A stretch of 64,000 nucleotides of DNA from Massilia sp. METH4 (GCF_037094685.1 NZ_CP146614.1:310001-374000), one strand, 5' to 3'. Counted from the first letter of the stretch, positions 21,137 to 31,224 are shown. The notes: generated by a model not told the origin, from the letters alone. Made by a program: numbers and translations.

Positions 21137-21240
21137 GGTGGACGGGAATCAGCGGAGTGGCCGAAGGATACTCCACTTGCCGGAGTGTTTCCAAAATTCG
21201 CTGAGCTTGCCATCCCGACCCTTGGAAATACTGGCGGTTT

Positions 21241-21300
21241 TACAACAGGGACAGTCCCCGATTTTTTACAACAGGGACTGTCCCCGAATTTTTACAACAG
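21241..21300. repeat. Tandem 26-bp repeat with GGGAC-GTCCC palindromes
   Basis: Two copies of a 26-bp unit containing AGGGACAGTCCCC (21247-21259) and AGGGACTGTCCCC (21273-21285), each preceded by TTTACAAC, then a third partial TTTTTACAACAG. The 13-mers fit the same palindromic word family as the other repeats here apart from the first base. It lies in the divergent gap between dadA and tal, upstream of the tal promoter region. Confidence 0.7.
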
Positions 21301-21371
21301 CGCCGTGGTGAAAATATTCGCCGGGGCACGATTCGGTACAATGGCGTTTTTCCCCATCGCCTGGCCCAGTC

Positions 21372-22301
21372 ATGAATCAACTCGAACAGCTCAAGCAATA
21401 CACCAAAGTCGTTGCCGATACCGGCGATTTCCAGTCGATCAAGGCCTATGCGCCGCGCGACGCCACCACCAACCCCTCGCTGATCCTGAAGGCGGTGCAA
21501 AAGGATGAGTACAAGCCGCTGCTGGAAAAGGCGGTACGCGACAATCCGCACGCGTCCACCAGCGAGGTGATCGACAAGCTCCTGATCGCCTTCGGCGGCG
21601 AGATCCTGAAGGTCGTCTCCGGCCGCGTATCGACCGAGATCGATGCCCGCCTGTCGTTCGACGTGGAAGCCAACGTGGCCAAGGGCCGCGAATTGATCGA
21701 CCTGTACGAGCGCGCCGGCTTCGACCGCGAGCGCGTGCTGATCAAGATCGCCTCGACCTGGGAAGGCATCAAGGCCGCCGAGATCCTGGAAAAGGAAATG
21801 ATCCACTGCAACCTGACGTTGCTGTTCTCGCTGCCGCAGGCGATCGCCTGCGCCGAGGCGGGCGTGCAGCTGATCTCGCCGTTCGTTGGGCGCATCTACG
21901 ACTGGTACAAGAAGCAGACCGGCATCGATTACGAGGGCGCCGAAGACCCGGGCGTGCAATCCGTGAAGAAGATCTACAACTACTTCCGCAAGTTCGGCTA
22001 CGAGACCGAGGTGATGGGCGCCAGCTTCCGCAACACGGGCCAGATCCTGGAACTGGCCGGCTGCGACCTGCTGACGATCAGCCCGGAGCTGCTGCAGCAG
22101 CTGGCCGACTCCAACGAGCCGGTGGAGCGCAAGCTGTCCGCCGACAATGCCGGCGCGATGGCCAAGATCTCCGTGGACGAAAAGACCTTCCGCTTCATGC
22201 TGAACGAGGATGCGATGGCCACCGAGAAGCTGGCCGAAGGCATTCGCGCGTTCTGCGCCGATTCGGGCAAGCTGAAACAGATCATCTCGGGCATGCGCTG
22301 A
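21372..22301 (+). CDS. tal: Transaldolase
   Basis: A 309-residue TalB-type transaldolase moving a dihydroxyacetone unit between sedoheptulose-7-phosphate and glyceraldehyde-3-phosphate. Signatures: [12 protein letters not shown] near residue 35, the Schiff-base Lys in [35 protein letters not shown], and [13 protein letters not shown]. It stands alone with its own terminator, and functionally links the zwf/pgi cluster to the pentose phosphate branch. Confidence 0.97.
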   Translation: MNQLEQLKQYTKVVADTGDFQSIKAYAPRDATTNPSLILKAVQKDEYKPLLEKAVRDNPHASTSEVIDKLLIAFGGEILKVVSGRVSTEIDARLSFDVEANVAKGRELIDLYERAGFDRERVLIKIASTWEGIKAAEILEKEMIHCNLTLLFSLPQAIACAEAGVQLISPFVGRIYDWYKKQTGIDYEGAEDPGVQSVKKIYNYFRKFGYETEVMGASFRNTGQILELAGCDLLTISPELLQQLADSNEPVERKLSADNAGAMAKISVDEKTFRFMLNEDAMATEKLAEGIRAFCADSGKLKQIISGMR

Positions 22302-22320
22302 TCGGCTCATGTCACACCAA

Positions 22321-22348
22321 AAAGGGGGCTGCGGCCCCCTTTTCTTTT
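22321..22348 (+). terminator. Terminator after tal
   Basis: Stem AAAGGGGGC/GCCCCCTTT with a 4-nt loop (TGCG at 22330-22333) is followed by TCTTTT, 20 bp after the tal stop. Confidence 0.9.
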
Positions 22349-22449
22349 GCACGCCCTATACGAAATCGTTATCTTCAATGTTATAAAATGACTATCGCAG
22401 CTGCGTTCCAGCTCCCTTAGCCCTGCCGTTCTTCCGCGAGACATCATCC

Positions 22450-23631
22450 ATGAGAAATGTCGCACGCCGTACGCCTGTCGCTGTTGCAGTCCTGTCGCTC
22501 TCGTTGCTCGCCGCCTGCGGCAAGAAGGAAGAAGCTCCCCCCGCCCCGCCGCCTCCCACCGTTTCGGTGATCACCGTGTCGCCGGCCGCCGTGCCCGTGA
22601 CCGATGAGCTGCCCGGCCGGGTCGAGGCATTCCGGGTGGCGCAGGTGCGGGCGCGCACGCCGGGTATCGTCTTGAAGCGCGTGTTCGAGGAAGGGTCGGA
22701 CGTGAAGGCCGGCCAGGTGCTGTTCCGCATCGATCCGGCCGAATTCCAGGCCGGCTTTGCCAGCGCCGAGGCGGCCGTGCAGAAGGCCGAGGCCAATCTC
22801 GCGCAGGCCAACCTGCGGGAAAAGCGCTACAAGCCGCTGCTGGCCGCACAGGCCGTGAGCCAGCAGGAATACGACGACGCCGTGACGGCGCAGAAGCAGG
22901 CCGCCGCCGACCTGGCCACGGCCAAGGCGGCGCGCCAGACGGCCGGCCTGACCCTCGGCTATGCCACGGTGACGGCGCCGATCTCCGGCCGCGTGGGCCG
23001 GGCGCTGGTGACCGAGGGCGCCCTGGTCGGCCAGGGCGAGGCCACGCCGATGGCGCTGGTGCAGCAGCTCGACCCCATCTATGTGACCGTCACGCAATCG
23101 TCCACCGAATTGCAGCAGCTGCGCCAGGCGCTGGCCAGCGGGCGCCTGAAAAGCGTGGGCAAGGATGAAGCGCGCGTGACCCTGCTGCTGGAAACCGGCG
23201 AGGAATATTCGGCGTCCGGCAAGTTGCTGTTCTCGGATGCCTCCGTGGATGAAAGCACGGGCACCGTTTCCCTGCGGGCTCAATTCCCGAACCCGAAGCG
23301 CGCCCTGCTGCCTGGCATGTACGTGCGCGCCAGGCTCGAACAAGGTATCGCCGAAGCGGCCATCACGGTGCCGCAGCAGGCCATCGTGCGCGGCGCCGAG
23401 GGTTCGTCGGTCATGATCGTGGGCGCGGACAACAAGGTCGTCGCCCAGCCGGTGAAGGCCGAAGCCTCGACGGGCGACAAGTGGATCGTCAGCGAAGGCC
23501 TGAAGGGCGGCGAGCGCATCATCGTCGAGGGCTTCCAGAAGGCCAAGCCGGGCGCGCCCGTCGCGCCGCAGCCCTGGCAGCCGGCGCCGAACGGCGCGCC
23601 GGCCCCCGCCCCTGCCGCCAAGGGGGCTTGA
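22450..23631 (+). CDS. RND efflux periplasmic adaptor (AcrA/MexA type)
   Basis: A 393-residue membrane fusion protein bridging the RND pump and the outer-membrane channel. A lipoprotein signal is visible: hydrophobic stretch then LSLLAACGKK with the lipid-anchored Cys near residue 24, followed by a Pro-rich linker. The lipoyl halves (VRARTPGIVLKRVFEEGSDV and YATVTAPISGRVGRALVTEG) flank a coiled-coil hairpin, and the beta-barrel region follows (LLPGMYVRARLEQG). The stop directly abuts the pump gene start. No adjacent TetR-type repressor is present, so control is unclear. Confidence 0.93.
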   Translation: MRNVARRTPVAVAVLSLSLLAACGKKEEAPPAPPPPTVSVITVSPAAVPVTDELPGRVEAFRVAQVRARTPGIVLKRVFEEGSDVKAGQVLFRIDPAEFQAGFASAEAAVQKAEANLAQANLREKRYKPLLAAQAVSQQEYDDAVTAQKQAAADLATAKAARQTAGLTLGYATVTAPISGRVGRALVTEGALVGQGEATPMALVQQLDPIYVTVTQSSTELQQLRQALASGRLKSVGKDEARVTLLLETGEEYSASGKLLFSDASVDESTGTVSLRAQFPNPKRALLPGMYVRARLEQGIAEAAITVPQQAIVRGAEGSSVMIVGADNKVVAQPVKAEASTGDKWIVSEGLKGGERIIVEGFQKAKPGAPVAPQPWQPAPNGAPAPAPAAKGA

Positions 23632-26600
23632 ATGCCACGCTTCTTCATCGACCGGCCCGTGTTCGCATGGGTCATCGCGCTGTTCATCCTGCTGGGCGGC
23701 GCGCTGGCCATCACCACCCTTCCCGTGGCCCAGTACCCCACGATCGCGCCGCCTTCGATCGTGGTCACGGCCAACTATCCCGGTGCCACCGCCCAGGTGC
23801 TCGACGACGCCGTGACCAGCGTGATCGAGCAGGAAATGAACGGCGCCGAAGGCTTGCAGTACGTGGAATCGGAAAGCAACGCGGCCGGCGGCGTGACGAT
23901 CACCGTCACCTTCCTGCCCGGCACCAATCCCGATATCGCGGCGGTGGACGTGCAGAACCGCATCAAGCGCGTGGAATCCCGGCTGCCGCAGGCGGTCACG
24001 CAACAGGGGGTGCAGGTCAACAAGGCGCGCTCGAACATCCTGATGTTCGTGGGCGTGTACTCGACGGATGGCAGGATGGACCCGATCGCGATCGGGGACT
24101 ACATGGCACGCAACGTCGTCAACGAGATCAAGCGTATTCCGGGCGTGGGCCAGGCCCAGTTGTTCGGCTCCGAACGGGCGTCGCGGATATGGGTCGATCC
24201 CAACAGGCTCACCGGCTACAAGCTGAACATGAGCGACGTGACAGCGGCCATCCGCGCGCAGAACGCGCAGGTCACGTCCGGCACGATCGGCGACCTGCCC
24301 AGCCCCACCACGCAGACTTACCAGGCGCCCGTGGTGGTGACGGGCCAGCTCACCTCCGTCGAGCAATTCTCCAAGATCGTGCTGCGCGCGAACCCGGACG
24401 GCTCCACCGTGCGCCTCGGCGACGTGGCCCGGCTCGAACTGGGCGGCTCGAGCTACAACATCAGCGCGCGCCTGAACGGCCAACCCTTCGTGGCGATCGC
24501 CGTGCAGCAATCCCTGACCGGCAACGCGCTGGAGACGGCCGACCTGGTGAAGGCCAAGATGGATGAGCTGCAAAAGTTCTTTCCCCCGGGCCTGAAGTAC
24601 ACAGTACCCTACGATACCTCGACCTTCGTGCGCATCTCCATCGAGGAAGTGGTGAAGACGCTGCTCGAGGCCGTGCTGCTGGTGTTCATCGTGATGTACG
24701 TGTTCCTGCAGAGCTTCCGCTACACGATCATTCCCACCATCGTGGTGCCGGTGGCGCTGATGGGCACCTTCGCGGTGATGCAGCTGGCGGGTTTCTCGAT
24801 CAACGTGCTGACGATGTTCGGCATGGTGCTGGCGATCGGCATCCTGGTCGACGATGCCATCGTGGTCGTCGAGAACGTGGAACGCATCATGAGCGAGGAA
24901 GGCCTGTCGCCCCGCGAGGCGACGCGCAAGGCGATGTCGCAGATCACCGGCGCGATCATCGGCATCACGCTGGTGCTGATCGCGGTGTTCGTGCCGATGG
25001 CGTTCTTCGGCGGTGCGGTGGGCGCGATCTACCGCCAGTTCTCGCTGTCGATGGTGGCAGCCATGGCGTTTTCCGCCCTGATGGCGCTGACCCTCACGCC
25101 GGCGCTGTGCGCCACCATGCTCAAACCCGTCGAGAAGGGCCACCACGTGGAAAAGCGCGGCTTCTTCGGCTGGTTCAACCGATCCTTCGCCACCACGGCG
25201 ACACGCTACCAGGGCTGGGTGGCGAAGATCATCGCACACACCGGGCGCTACATGCTGGTTTTCGCCGTGCTCCTGGCGCTGGTGGCCTGGCTGTATGTGC
25301 GCCTGCCGTCGTCGTTCCTGCCGAACGAGGACCAGGGCTATATCATCACCAACGTGCAGTTGCCGCCAGGGGCCTCGCGCGCCCGTACCGACGCCGTGCT
25401 GGCGCAGGTGGACGCCTATTTCCGCAAGCAGCCGGAAGTGGCGCGCACCATCGCCGTGGCGGGCTTCTCGTTCTCGGGCAACGGCCAGAATGCCGGCCTG
25501 GTATTCGTGCCGCTGAAGGATTGGTCGGAGCGCGGCAAGGACCAGTCGGCCGATGCGCTGGCCGGGCGCGCGTTCGGCGCGCTGTCCGGCATACCGGACG
25601 CGATCGTGTTCCCGCTGTCGCCGCCGCCGATCCGCGAGCTGGGCAACGCCACCGGCATCACGGCGCGGCTGCAGGACCGCGGCTCGCTCGGCCACGCGGC
25701 GCTGGTGAACGCGCGCAACCAGCTGCTCGGCCTGGCCGGCAAGAGCCAGGTGCTGCAAGGCCTGCGGCCCGAGGGGCTCGAAGACGCACCGCAGCTGCGG
25801 GTGGACATCGACCGCGACAAGGCGCAGGCGCTGGGAGTGACCTTCGCCGACATCAACACCACGCTGTCGGCCGGACTGGGCTCCTCCTACGTCAATGACT
25901 TCAACAGCGATAACCGCCAGCAACGCGTGATCGTGCAGGCGGAGCAGAGCCGCCGCATGCAGCCGGAAGACATCCTGCGCCTGAACGTGCGCTCCACCGC
26001 GAGTGGGAACATGGTGCCGTTCTCCGCCTTCGCCACGACCACCTGGATCAACGGCCCGGTGCAGCTGGTGCGCTACAACGGCTACCCGTCGATCAGGCTG
26101 ACGGGCAATGCGGCGCCGGGGTACAGCACCGGCGAGGCGATGGACGAGCTGGAACGCCTGGCGGCCCAGCTGCCCCCCGGCTTCGGCATCGACTGGACCG
26201 GCCAGTCGCTCGAAGAGCGCACCTCGGGCGCGCAGGCGCCGATGCTGTTCGCCCTGTCGCTGCTGGCGGCCTTCCTCGTGCTGGCGGCCCTGTACGAAAG
26301 CGAGTCGATCCCGATCGCCGTGCTGCTGGTGGTGCCGCTGGGGGTCCTGGGCGCCCTGCTCGGCGCCCACCTGCGCGACCTGCCGAACGACGTGTACTTC
26401 AAGGTGGGCCTGATCGCGATCATCGGCCTCTCGGCCAAGAACGCGATCCTGATCATCGAATTCGCCAAGGACCTGCAGGCGCAGGGCATGGGCCTGATCG
26501 AAGCCACCCTGGAAGCGGTGCACCTGCGCTTCCGCCCCATCATCATGACGTCGCTCGCCTTCATCCTGGGCGTGCTGCCGCTGGTGGTGGCCAGCGGCGC

Positions 26601-26781
26601 CGGGTCGGCCAGCCAGCGCGCCATCGGCACCGGCGTGATGGGCGGCATGATCACGGCCACCGTGCTGGCTGTGTTCCTCGTGCCCGTGTTCTTCGTCGTG
26701 ATCCGCCGCATCTTCAAGGGCAGCGAGCGGCAACGCCGCCTCGCCGCCCATGAACTCGACCTGCCGGAGGCCAAGCCATGA
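23632..26781 (+). CDS. RND multidrug efflux transporter (AcrB/MexB, HAE1 family)
   Basis: A 1049-residue inner-membrane proton-driven pump. It begins MPRFFIDRPVFAWVIALFI, as in AcrB, and has PVAQYPTIAPPSI and GAEGLQYVESES in the porter domain. The TM4 proton relay pair is present in GILVDDAIVVVENVERIM and the TM10 Lys in LSAKNAILIIEFAKD. Full length and intact relay imply an active pump. It exports drugs or other amphiphiles from the periplasm and inner leaflet. The substrate is not predictable. It overlaps the next gene by 4 bp. Confidence 0.96.
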   Translation: MPRFFIDRPVFAWVIALFILLGGALAITTLPVAQYPTIAPPSIVVTANYPGATAQVLDDAVTSVIEQEMNGAEGLQYVESESNAAGGVTITVTFLPGTNPDIAAVDVQNRIKRVESRLPQAVTQQGVQVNKARSNILMFVGVYSTDGRMDPIAIGDYMARNVVNEIKRIPGVGQAQLFGSERASRIWVDPNRLTGYKLNMSDVTAAIRAQNAQVTSGTIGDLPSPTTQTYQAPVVVTGQLTSVEQFSKIVLRANPDGSTVRLGDVARLELGGSSYNISARLNGQPFVAIAVQQSLTGNALETADLVKAKMDELQKFFPPGLKYTVPYDTSTFVRISIEEVVKTLLEAVLLVFIVMYVFLQSFRYTIIPTIVVPVALMGTFAVMQLAGFSINVLTMFGMVLAIGILVDDAIVVVENVERIMSEEGLSPREATRKAMSQITGAIIGITLVLIAVFVPMAFFGGAVGAIYRQFSLSMVAAMAFSALMALTLTPALCATMLKPVEKGHHVEKRGFFGWFNRSFATTATRYQGWVAKIIAHTGRYMLVFAVLLALVAWLYVRLPSSFLPNEDQGYIITNVQLPPGASRARTDAVLAQVDAYFRKQPEVARTIAVAGFSFSGNGQNAGLVFVPLKDWSERGKDQSADALAGRAFGALSGIPDAIVFPLSPPPIRELGNATGITARLQDRGSLGHAALVNARNQLLGLAGKSQVLQGLRPEGLEDAPQLRVDIDRDKAQALGVTFADINTTLSAGLGSSYVNDFNSDNRQQRVIVQAEQSRRMQPEDILRLNVRSTASGNMVPFSAFATTTWINGPVQLVRYNGYPSIRLTGNAAPGYSTGEAMDELERLAAQLPPGFGIDWTGQSLEERTSGAQAPMLFALSLLAAFLVLAALYESESIPIAVLLVVPLGVLGALLGAHLRDLPNDVYFKVGLIAIIGLSAKNAILIIEFAKDLQAQGMGLIEATLEAVHLRFRPIIMTSLAFILGVLPLVVASGAGSASQRAIGTGVMGGMITATVLAVFLVPVFFVVIRRIFKGSERQRRLAAHELDLPEAKP

Positions 26782-28211
26782 AATTGACGATCCTGGGTGC
26801 CTTGCTCACCGCGGCCGCCCTGTCGGCGTGCTCGCTGGCGCCGAAATACGAACGGCCGGCCGCGCCGGTGGCCGCCGGGTTCCCCGCCGCCCCGCCCGCC
26901 GCGGACGGCAAGGGCGAGCCGCAGCCGCCGGCCGATGCCAGGAGCGCCGCCGATACGGGCTGGCGCGAATTCTTCCCGGATGGCCGGTTGCAATCGCTGA
27001 TCGCCACGGCACTGGACAACAACCGCGACCTGCGCACGGCCGCGCTGCGCATCGAGGAGGCGCGCGCCGCGTACCGCATCGCGCGCGCGGACCAGTTGCC
27101 GAACCTGAACGGCACGCTGTCCGGCACCCGCGCCCGCACGCCTGGCTTCGCGAATCCTTCCACCGGACAGCCGGCGATTGCGGAGCGTTTCGATGCCGGG
27201 CTGTCGATTTCCGCCTTCGAGCTGGACTTCTTCGGCCGCGTGCGCAGCCTTTCCGAAGCGGCGCTGGCGAGCTACCTCGCCACCGACGAAGCGCGCCAGG
27301 CGGCCCAGATCAGCCTCGTGGCCGAAGTGGCGAAGGCCTATTTCACCGAGCGCGCCTATGCCGAGCAGCTGGCGCTGGCGCAGCGCACCTACGAGGCGCG
27401 GCGCCGCACGTACGAACTGACGCGGCAGCGGCTGGAAGCGGGCGCCTCGTCGCTGCTGGACCTGCGTTCGAACGAGACGCTGATGGAGACGGCACGCGCT
27501 TCCGCGCTGGCGCTGGCGCGGCAGCGGGCGCAGGCCGAGAACGCGCTGACACTGCTGGTGGGCGTGCCGGCCACCGCTTCCGCCGATAACGCACCGATGG
27601 TGGACGACGCGCAGATCGACGCAATGAGCGCCGTGCCTGCCGGCCTGCCGTCGGACCTGATCACGCGCCGGCCGGATATCCGCGCCGCCGAGCAGCGCCT
27701 GCTGGCGGCGAATGCCAACATCGGCGCCGCCCGCGCGGCCTTCTTCCCGCGCATCTCGCTGACGGCGGCAATCGGCAGCGCCAGCCCCGAGTTCTCGCAA
27801 CTGTTCGACAGCGGCAACGACACGTGGTCGTTCGTCCCGCAACTGACCTTGCCGATCTTCACGGCCGGCCGCAACAGCGCCAACCTGGACCTGGCCGAGG
27901 CGCGCAAGAACATCGCCGTCGTCGACTACGAGCGCACCATCCAGACCGCGTTCCGCGAGGTGGCCGACGCGCTGGCCGCGCGCAGCTACCTGGGCGACCA
28001 GGTGGCAGCGCAGCGGGCGATCCAGGACGCCCAGGCCGAGCGGCTGCGCCTGCTCACGCTGCGCTTCGAGAACGGCGTGGCCAGCTCGCTGGACGTGCTG
28101 GACGCCCAACGCGAGCTGTTCGCCGCCGAGCAGCAGCTGGTGCAGGCGCGCCTGTTGCGCACGACCAGCGCGATCGATCTTTATCGGGCCCTGGGCGGCG
28201 GCTTGCGCTGA
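26778..28211 (+). CDS. Outer-membrane efflux channel lipoprotein (OprM/NodT family)
   Basis: A 477-residue TolC-like outer-membrane factor, third part of the RND system. Lipoprotein signal: LLTAAALSACSLAPKYERP with the acylated Cys near residue 18. Two OEP repeats follow, with typical GWREFFPDGRLQSLIATAL, LDFFGRVRSLSEAAL, and ITRRPDIRAAEQRLLAANAN. It starts on an ATGA overlap with the pump gene. A REP-like hairpin begins right after the stop. Confidence 0.95.
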   Translation: MKLTILGALLTAAALSACSLAPKYERPAAPVAAGFPAAPPAADGKGEPQPPADARSAADTGWREFFPDGRLQSLIATALDNNRDLRTAALRIEEARAAYRIARADQLPNLNGTLSGTRARTPGFANPSTGQPAIAERFDAGLSISAFELDFFGRVRSLSEAALASYLATDEARQAAQISLVAEVAKAYFTERAYAEQLALAQRTYEARRRTYELTRQRLEAGASSLLDLRSNETLMETARASALALARQRAQAENALTLLVGVPATASADNAPMVDDAQIDAMSAVPAGLPSDLITRRPDIRAAEQRLLAANANIGAARAAFFPRISLTAAIGSASPEFSQLFDSGNDTWSFVPQLTLPIFTAGRNSANLDLAEARKNIAVVDYERTIQTAFREVADALAARSYLGDQVAAQRAIQDAQAERLRLLTLRFENGVASSLDVLDAQRELFAAEQQLVQARLLRTTSAIDLYRALGGGLR

Positions 28212-28270
28212 GAACCGGTGACAGGCACCGGGTTTTCTGAAACATTTCTTGAGAACCGGTGCCTGTCACC
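28212..28270. repeat. REP-like inverted pair (GGTGACAGGCACC type)
   Basis: GGTGACAGGCACC at 28217-28229 and its exact complement GGTGCCTGTCACC at 28258-28270, both preceded by GAGAACC. With GGGTTTTC after the first arm they can fold into a stem of about 20 bp. The element starts immediately after the efflux channel stop and ends 18 bp before the patatin gene start, so it may end the efflux transcript. Confidence 0.8.
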
Positions 28271-28288
28271 TGCGGTTTACAATGCCGC

Positions 28289-29374
28289 ATGGACTCCCCG
28301 ATCACCCTCCGCCTCGGCCCACGCGCGCGCCAGCGCATCGCTGCCGATGGCCTGAACCCCGCCGACATCGCCATCATCCCCGCCGCGGCCGGCGGCCCGA
28401 AAGGCTTGATCCTCAATGGCATCGACACCTGGCTGTTCGGCGACTGGCTGCCGCGCGCGCCGCGCGAGCGCCGGCTGATCGGCGCGTCGATCGGTGCATG
28501 GCGCATGGCGGCCGGCGCATTCGCCGATCCGGTCGCCGCGCACAAGCGGCTTGCGTATCACTACGCGCACCAGACCTATCCGGCGAAAGTCGATGCGGCT
28601 TATGTCACGCGCACGGTGCGCGGCATGCTCGAGGAAGTGCTGGGCGGGCATGGCGGGGATGTGATGGCGCACCCGCATCACCGGCTCACCGTCATCACGG
28701 CGCGCGGCATCGGTCCGCTGGCCAGTGCCGGCGGCGTGCGCTGGCGCGAAATGGCGGGTTTCCTGCGCGCGGCGGCAGGCAATGCGGTGTCGCGCAGCCG
28801 GCTGGCCGGCGCGATGGAGCGCGTGCTGTTCCACGATGCGCGCGACGATGCCGCCTGGCTGCGCGAACGCTACGATGCCTTCGCCTCGCACTTCGTCGGC
28901 CTGCGCGAAGACAATTTGCGGGGCGCGCTGCTGGCATCCGGCTCGATCCCGCTCGTGCTCGAAGCGGTGCAGGGCATCGCCGGCGCCCCGCCGGGGGCCT
29001 ATTGGGACGGCGGCCTGATCGACTACCACCTGCACCTGCCCTACCAGCGCGACCCCGGCCTGGTGCTGTACCCGCACTTCACCGATTACATCGTGCCCGG
29101 CTGGCTGGACAAATCGATGCCGTGGCGCCGCGCCCGCGCGGCATCCGGCAACCTGGCACTGGACAACGTGATCCTCGTCAGCCCGTCGCCCTCTTTCGTG
29201 GCCCGGCTGCCGAACCGCAAGCTGCCGGACCGGAACGACTTCAAGCACTACGGGCAAGACCACGCCGCGCGCATCCGGGACTGGACGTTTGCGATCGGCG
29301 AAAGCGAGCGAATGGCCGAGGCGCTGGCCAGGTGGGTGGAAAAGCCGGACGTTAGCCTCGCCACGGCGTTCTAG
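28289..29374 (+). CDS. Patatin-like phospholipase family protein
   Basis: A 361-residue protein with a patatin-type Ser-Asp dyad pattern. The nucleophile elbow is LIGASIGAWR (GxSxG at about residues 66-70), the oxyanion-type glycine run is AAAGGPKG near residue 28, and the DGG motif is YWDGGLIDYH near residue 240. It would act as an acyl hydrolase on lipids. The start MDSPITLRLG at 28289 is chosen over an earlier one lying within the repeat. No signal peptide is visible, so it is probably cytoplasmic. It is flanked by unrelated genes. Confidence 0.82.
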   Translation: MDSPITLRLGPRARQRIAADGLNPADIAIIPAAAGGPKGLILNGIDTWLFGDWLPRAPRERRLIGASIGAWRMAAGAFADPVAAHKRLAYHYAHQTYPAKVDAAYVTRTVRGMLEEVLGGHGGDVMAHPHHRLTVITARGIGPLASAGGVRWREMAGFLRAAAGNAVSRSRLAGAMERVLFHDARDDAAWLRERYDAFASHFVGLREDNLRGALLASGSIPLVLEAVQGIAGAPPGAYWDGGLIDYHLHLPYQRDPGLVLYPHFTDYIVPGWLDKSMPWRRARAASGNLALDNVILVSPSPSFVARLPNRKLPDRNDFKHYGQDHAARIRDWTFAIGESERMAEALARWVEKPDVSLATAF

Positions 29375-29386
29375 TACCGGCGGCGG

Positions 29387-30628
29387 TCAGGCGAGGAAGA
29401 TCTGCTGCAAATCGTTGAGGAAGCGGTGCCCAAGTTCCGTCGGCCGGATCACCGTGTGGTCGCGGTAGATCAGGCCCTTCGCCTCGGCCGCGTTCAACTG
29501 CTTTTCGATCGTGTTCAGCGCGAGCCCGGTGCGCTCGGTGAACAGGTTGGGCGCGAAGCCTTCCTGCAGGCGCAGCGCGTTCAGCATGAATTCGAAGCCC
29601 ATGTCGGCGCGGGCGATCTCGTGCTCGTCCTGCACCGGCGTGCCATTCGCCACCTGCTCCATATAGGACTTCGGCTGCTTGTAGCGCGCCTGCCGCAGTA
29701 CGCGGTGCGGGAACGACAGCTTCGAATGCGCGCCGGCGCCGATGCCCAGGTAGTCGCCGAACTGCCAGTAGTTCAGGTTGTGGCGCGCCTGGTGGCCGGG
29801 CCGCGCGTACGCCGAGACTTCGTAGTGCCCGTAGCCCGCGGCGGCCGTCATCTCGGCGACGAGATCCTGCATGTCGGCACTGGTGTCGTCGTCCGGCAGC
29901 TCCGGCGGGTACTTCGCGAACACCGTGTTCGGTTCCATCGTCAGGTGGTACAGCGACAGGTGCGGCGGCTGGAATGACAGCGCCGTGGCCAGGTCGGCAC
30001 GCGCCTCTTCCAGCGTTTGCCGCGGCAGCGCGTACATCAGGTCGAGGTTGAAGTTGTCGAAGGTGGACAACGCAATCTCCACCGCCCGCCGGGCCTCGCC
30101 ATCGTCGTGGATGCGGCCCAGCGCCTGCAGATGCCCTGCGTTGAAGCTCTGGATGCCGATCGACAGCCGGTTGATGCCGCTTTCGCGGTAGCTGCGGAAT
30201 TTCTCCTGCTCGAAGGTGCCGGGATTGGCTTCCATCGTGATCTCGGCGGCGCCGTCCAGCGGCAACAAGGTGCGCAGGTCGGACATCAACCGGTCCAGCG
30301 CCGCGGCCGACATCAGGCTGGGCGTGCCCCCGCCGATGAACACCGTATGGATCTTGCGACCCCAGATCAGCGGCAGCGCCATCTCCAGGTCGAGGCGCAG
30401 CGCGTCCAGGTATTCCTTCTCCGGCACGTCGCCCTTTGCCTCGTGCGAGTTGAAGTCGCAATACGGGCATTTGCGCACGCACCACGGCCAGTGCACGTAC
30501 AGCGACAGCGGCGGCAGCGCCGCCAGGTTCAGCGCGCCCGGTTGCAGGTATTGCGCGGCAACGCCGGCCGCGGCATCGATGGTGCGCGCCGGCTTCGCTG
30601 CTGCGCCAGCGGGTTTGATGGGGATCAT
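29387..30628 (-). CDS. hemW: Radical SAM haem chaperone HemW (HemN-like)
   Basis: A 413-residue radical SAM protein of the HemW/HemN-like group. The cluster motif CxxxCxxC is present in WCVRKCPYCDFNS at about residues 50-62, with GGGTPSLM and SIGIQSFNAGHLQALGR typical of the family, and a C-terminal HemN domain. HemW is thought to deliver haem; true coproporphyrinogen oxidases have extra N-terminal residues that are absent here. The start overlaps the rdgB stop by 4 bp, last gene of a five-gene operon beginning with the protein kinase. Confidence 0.93.
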   Translation of the reverse strand: MIPIKPAGAAAKPARTIDAAAGVAAQYLQPGALNLAALPPLSLYVHWPWCVRKCPYCDFNSHEAKGDVPEKEYLDALRLDLEMALPLIWGRKIHTVFIGGGTPSLMSAAALDRLMSDLRTLLPLDGAAEITMEANPGTFEQEKFRSYRESGINRLSIGIQSFNAGHLQALGRIHDDGEARRAVEIALSTFDNFNLDLMYALPRQTLEEARADLATALSFQPPHLSLYHLTMEPNTVFAKYPPELPDDDTSADMQDLVAEMTAAAGYGHYEVSAYARPGHQARHNLNYWQFGDYLGIGAGAHSKLSFPHRVLRQARYKQPKSYMEQVANGTPVQDEHEIARADMGFEFMLNALRLQEGFAPNLFTERTGLALNTIEKQLNAAEAKGLIYRDHTVIRPTELGHRFLNDLQQIFLA

Positions 30629-31209
30629 TTCAGTTTTTCTACCAATGCACGCAGGGCCTGACCGCGGTGCGACAGGCGGTTCTTCGTCTCCGGCGGCAGT
30701 TCCGCCGTGGTGAGACCCAGCTCCGGGATGAAGAAGTGCGGGTCGTAGCCGAACCCGCCCTCGCCTCTAGGCTCGACCTGGATCACGCCGCGCCACACGC
30801 CGTCGGCGATCACGGGTTGCGGATCATCGGCATGGCGCACGAACACCAGCACGCAGTAGTAATAGGCCGACTTGTCCTCGTGCTGGGCCAGGTCGGCGAT
30901 GAGCTTGGCGTTGTTGGCCGCATCGGACTTCGGCTCGCCGGCGTAACGCGCCGAATAGACGCCGGGAGCGCCGCCGAGCGCGTTCACGCACACGCCCGAA
31001 TCGTCGGCCAGCGCCGGCAGGCCAGTCAGCCGCGCTGCGTGGCGTGCCTTTTGCAGCGCATTTTCGACGAAGGTGTGGAACGGCTCCTCGGCCTCCGGCA
31101 CGCCGAATTCGCCCTGCGCATGCACCTCGAAACCCACGGTGGACAGCAGCGCGTTGAATTCCTTCAGTTTGCCCGCGTTGTTGGAGGCAAGTACAAGTTT
31201 TTGAGTCAT
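30625..31209 (-). CDS. rdgB: Non-canonical purine NTP pyrophosphatase
   Basis: A 194-residue RdgB/HAM1 protein that hydrolyses dITP, XTP and ITP to monophosphates, keeping them out of DNA. Signatures: LASNNAGKLKEFNALL at the N-terminus, PALADDSGVCVNALGGAPGV with metal-binding Asp residues, GYDPHFFIPE, and NRLSHRGQAL near the end. The start MTQKLVLASN at 31209 is chosen because an upstream start would read through the palindromic repeat. It is coupled to hemW by overlap. Confidence 0.95.
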   Translation of the reverse strand: MTQKLVLASNNAGKLKEFNALLSTVGFEVHAQGEFGVPEAEEPFHTFVENALQKARHAARLTGLPALADDSGVCVNALGGAPGVYSARYAGEPKSDAANNAKLIADLAQHEDKSAYYYCVLVFVRHADDPQPVIADGVWRGVIQVEPRGEGGFGYDPHFFIPELGLTTAELPPETKNRLSHRGQALRALVEKLK

Positions 31210-31224
31210 AGGAAATGTTGCCTG

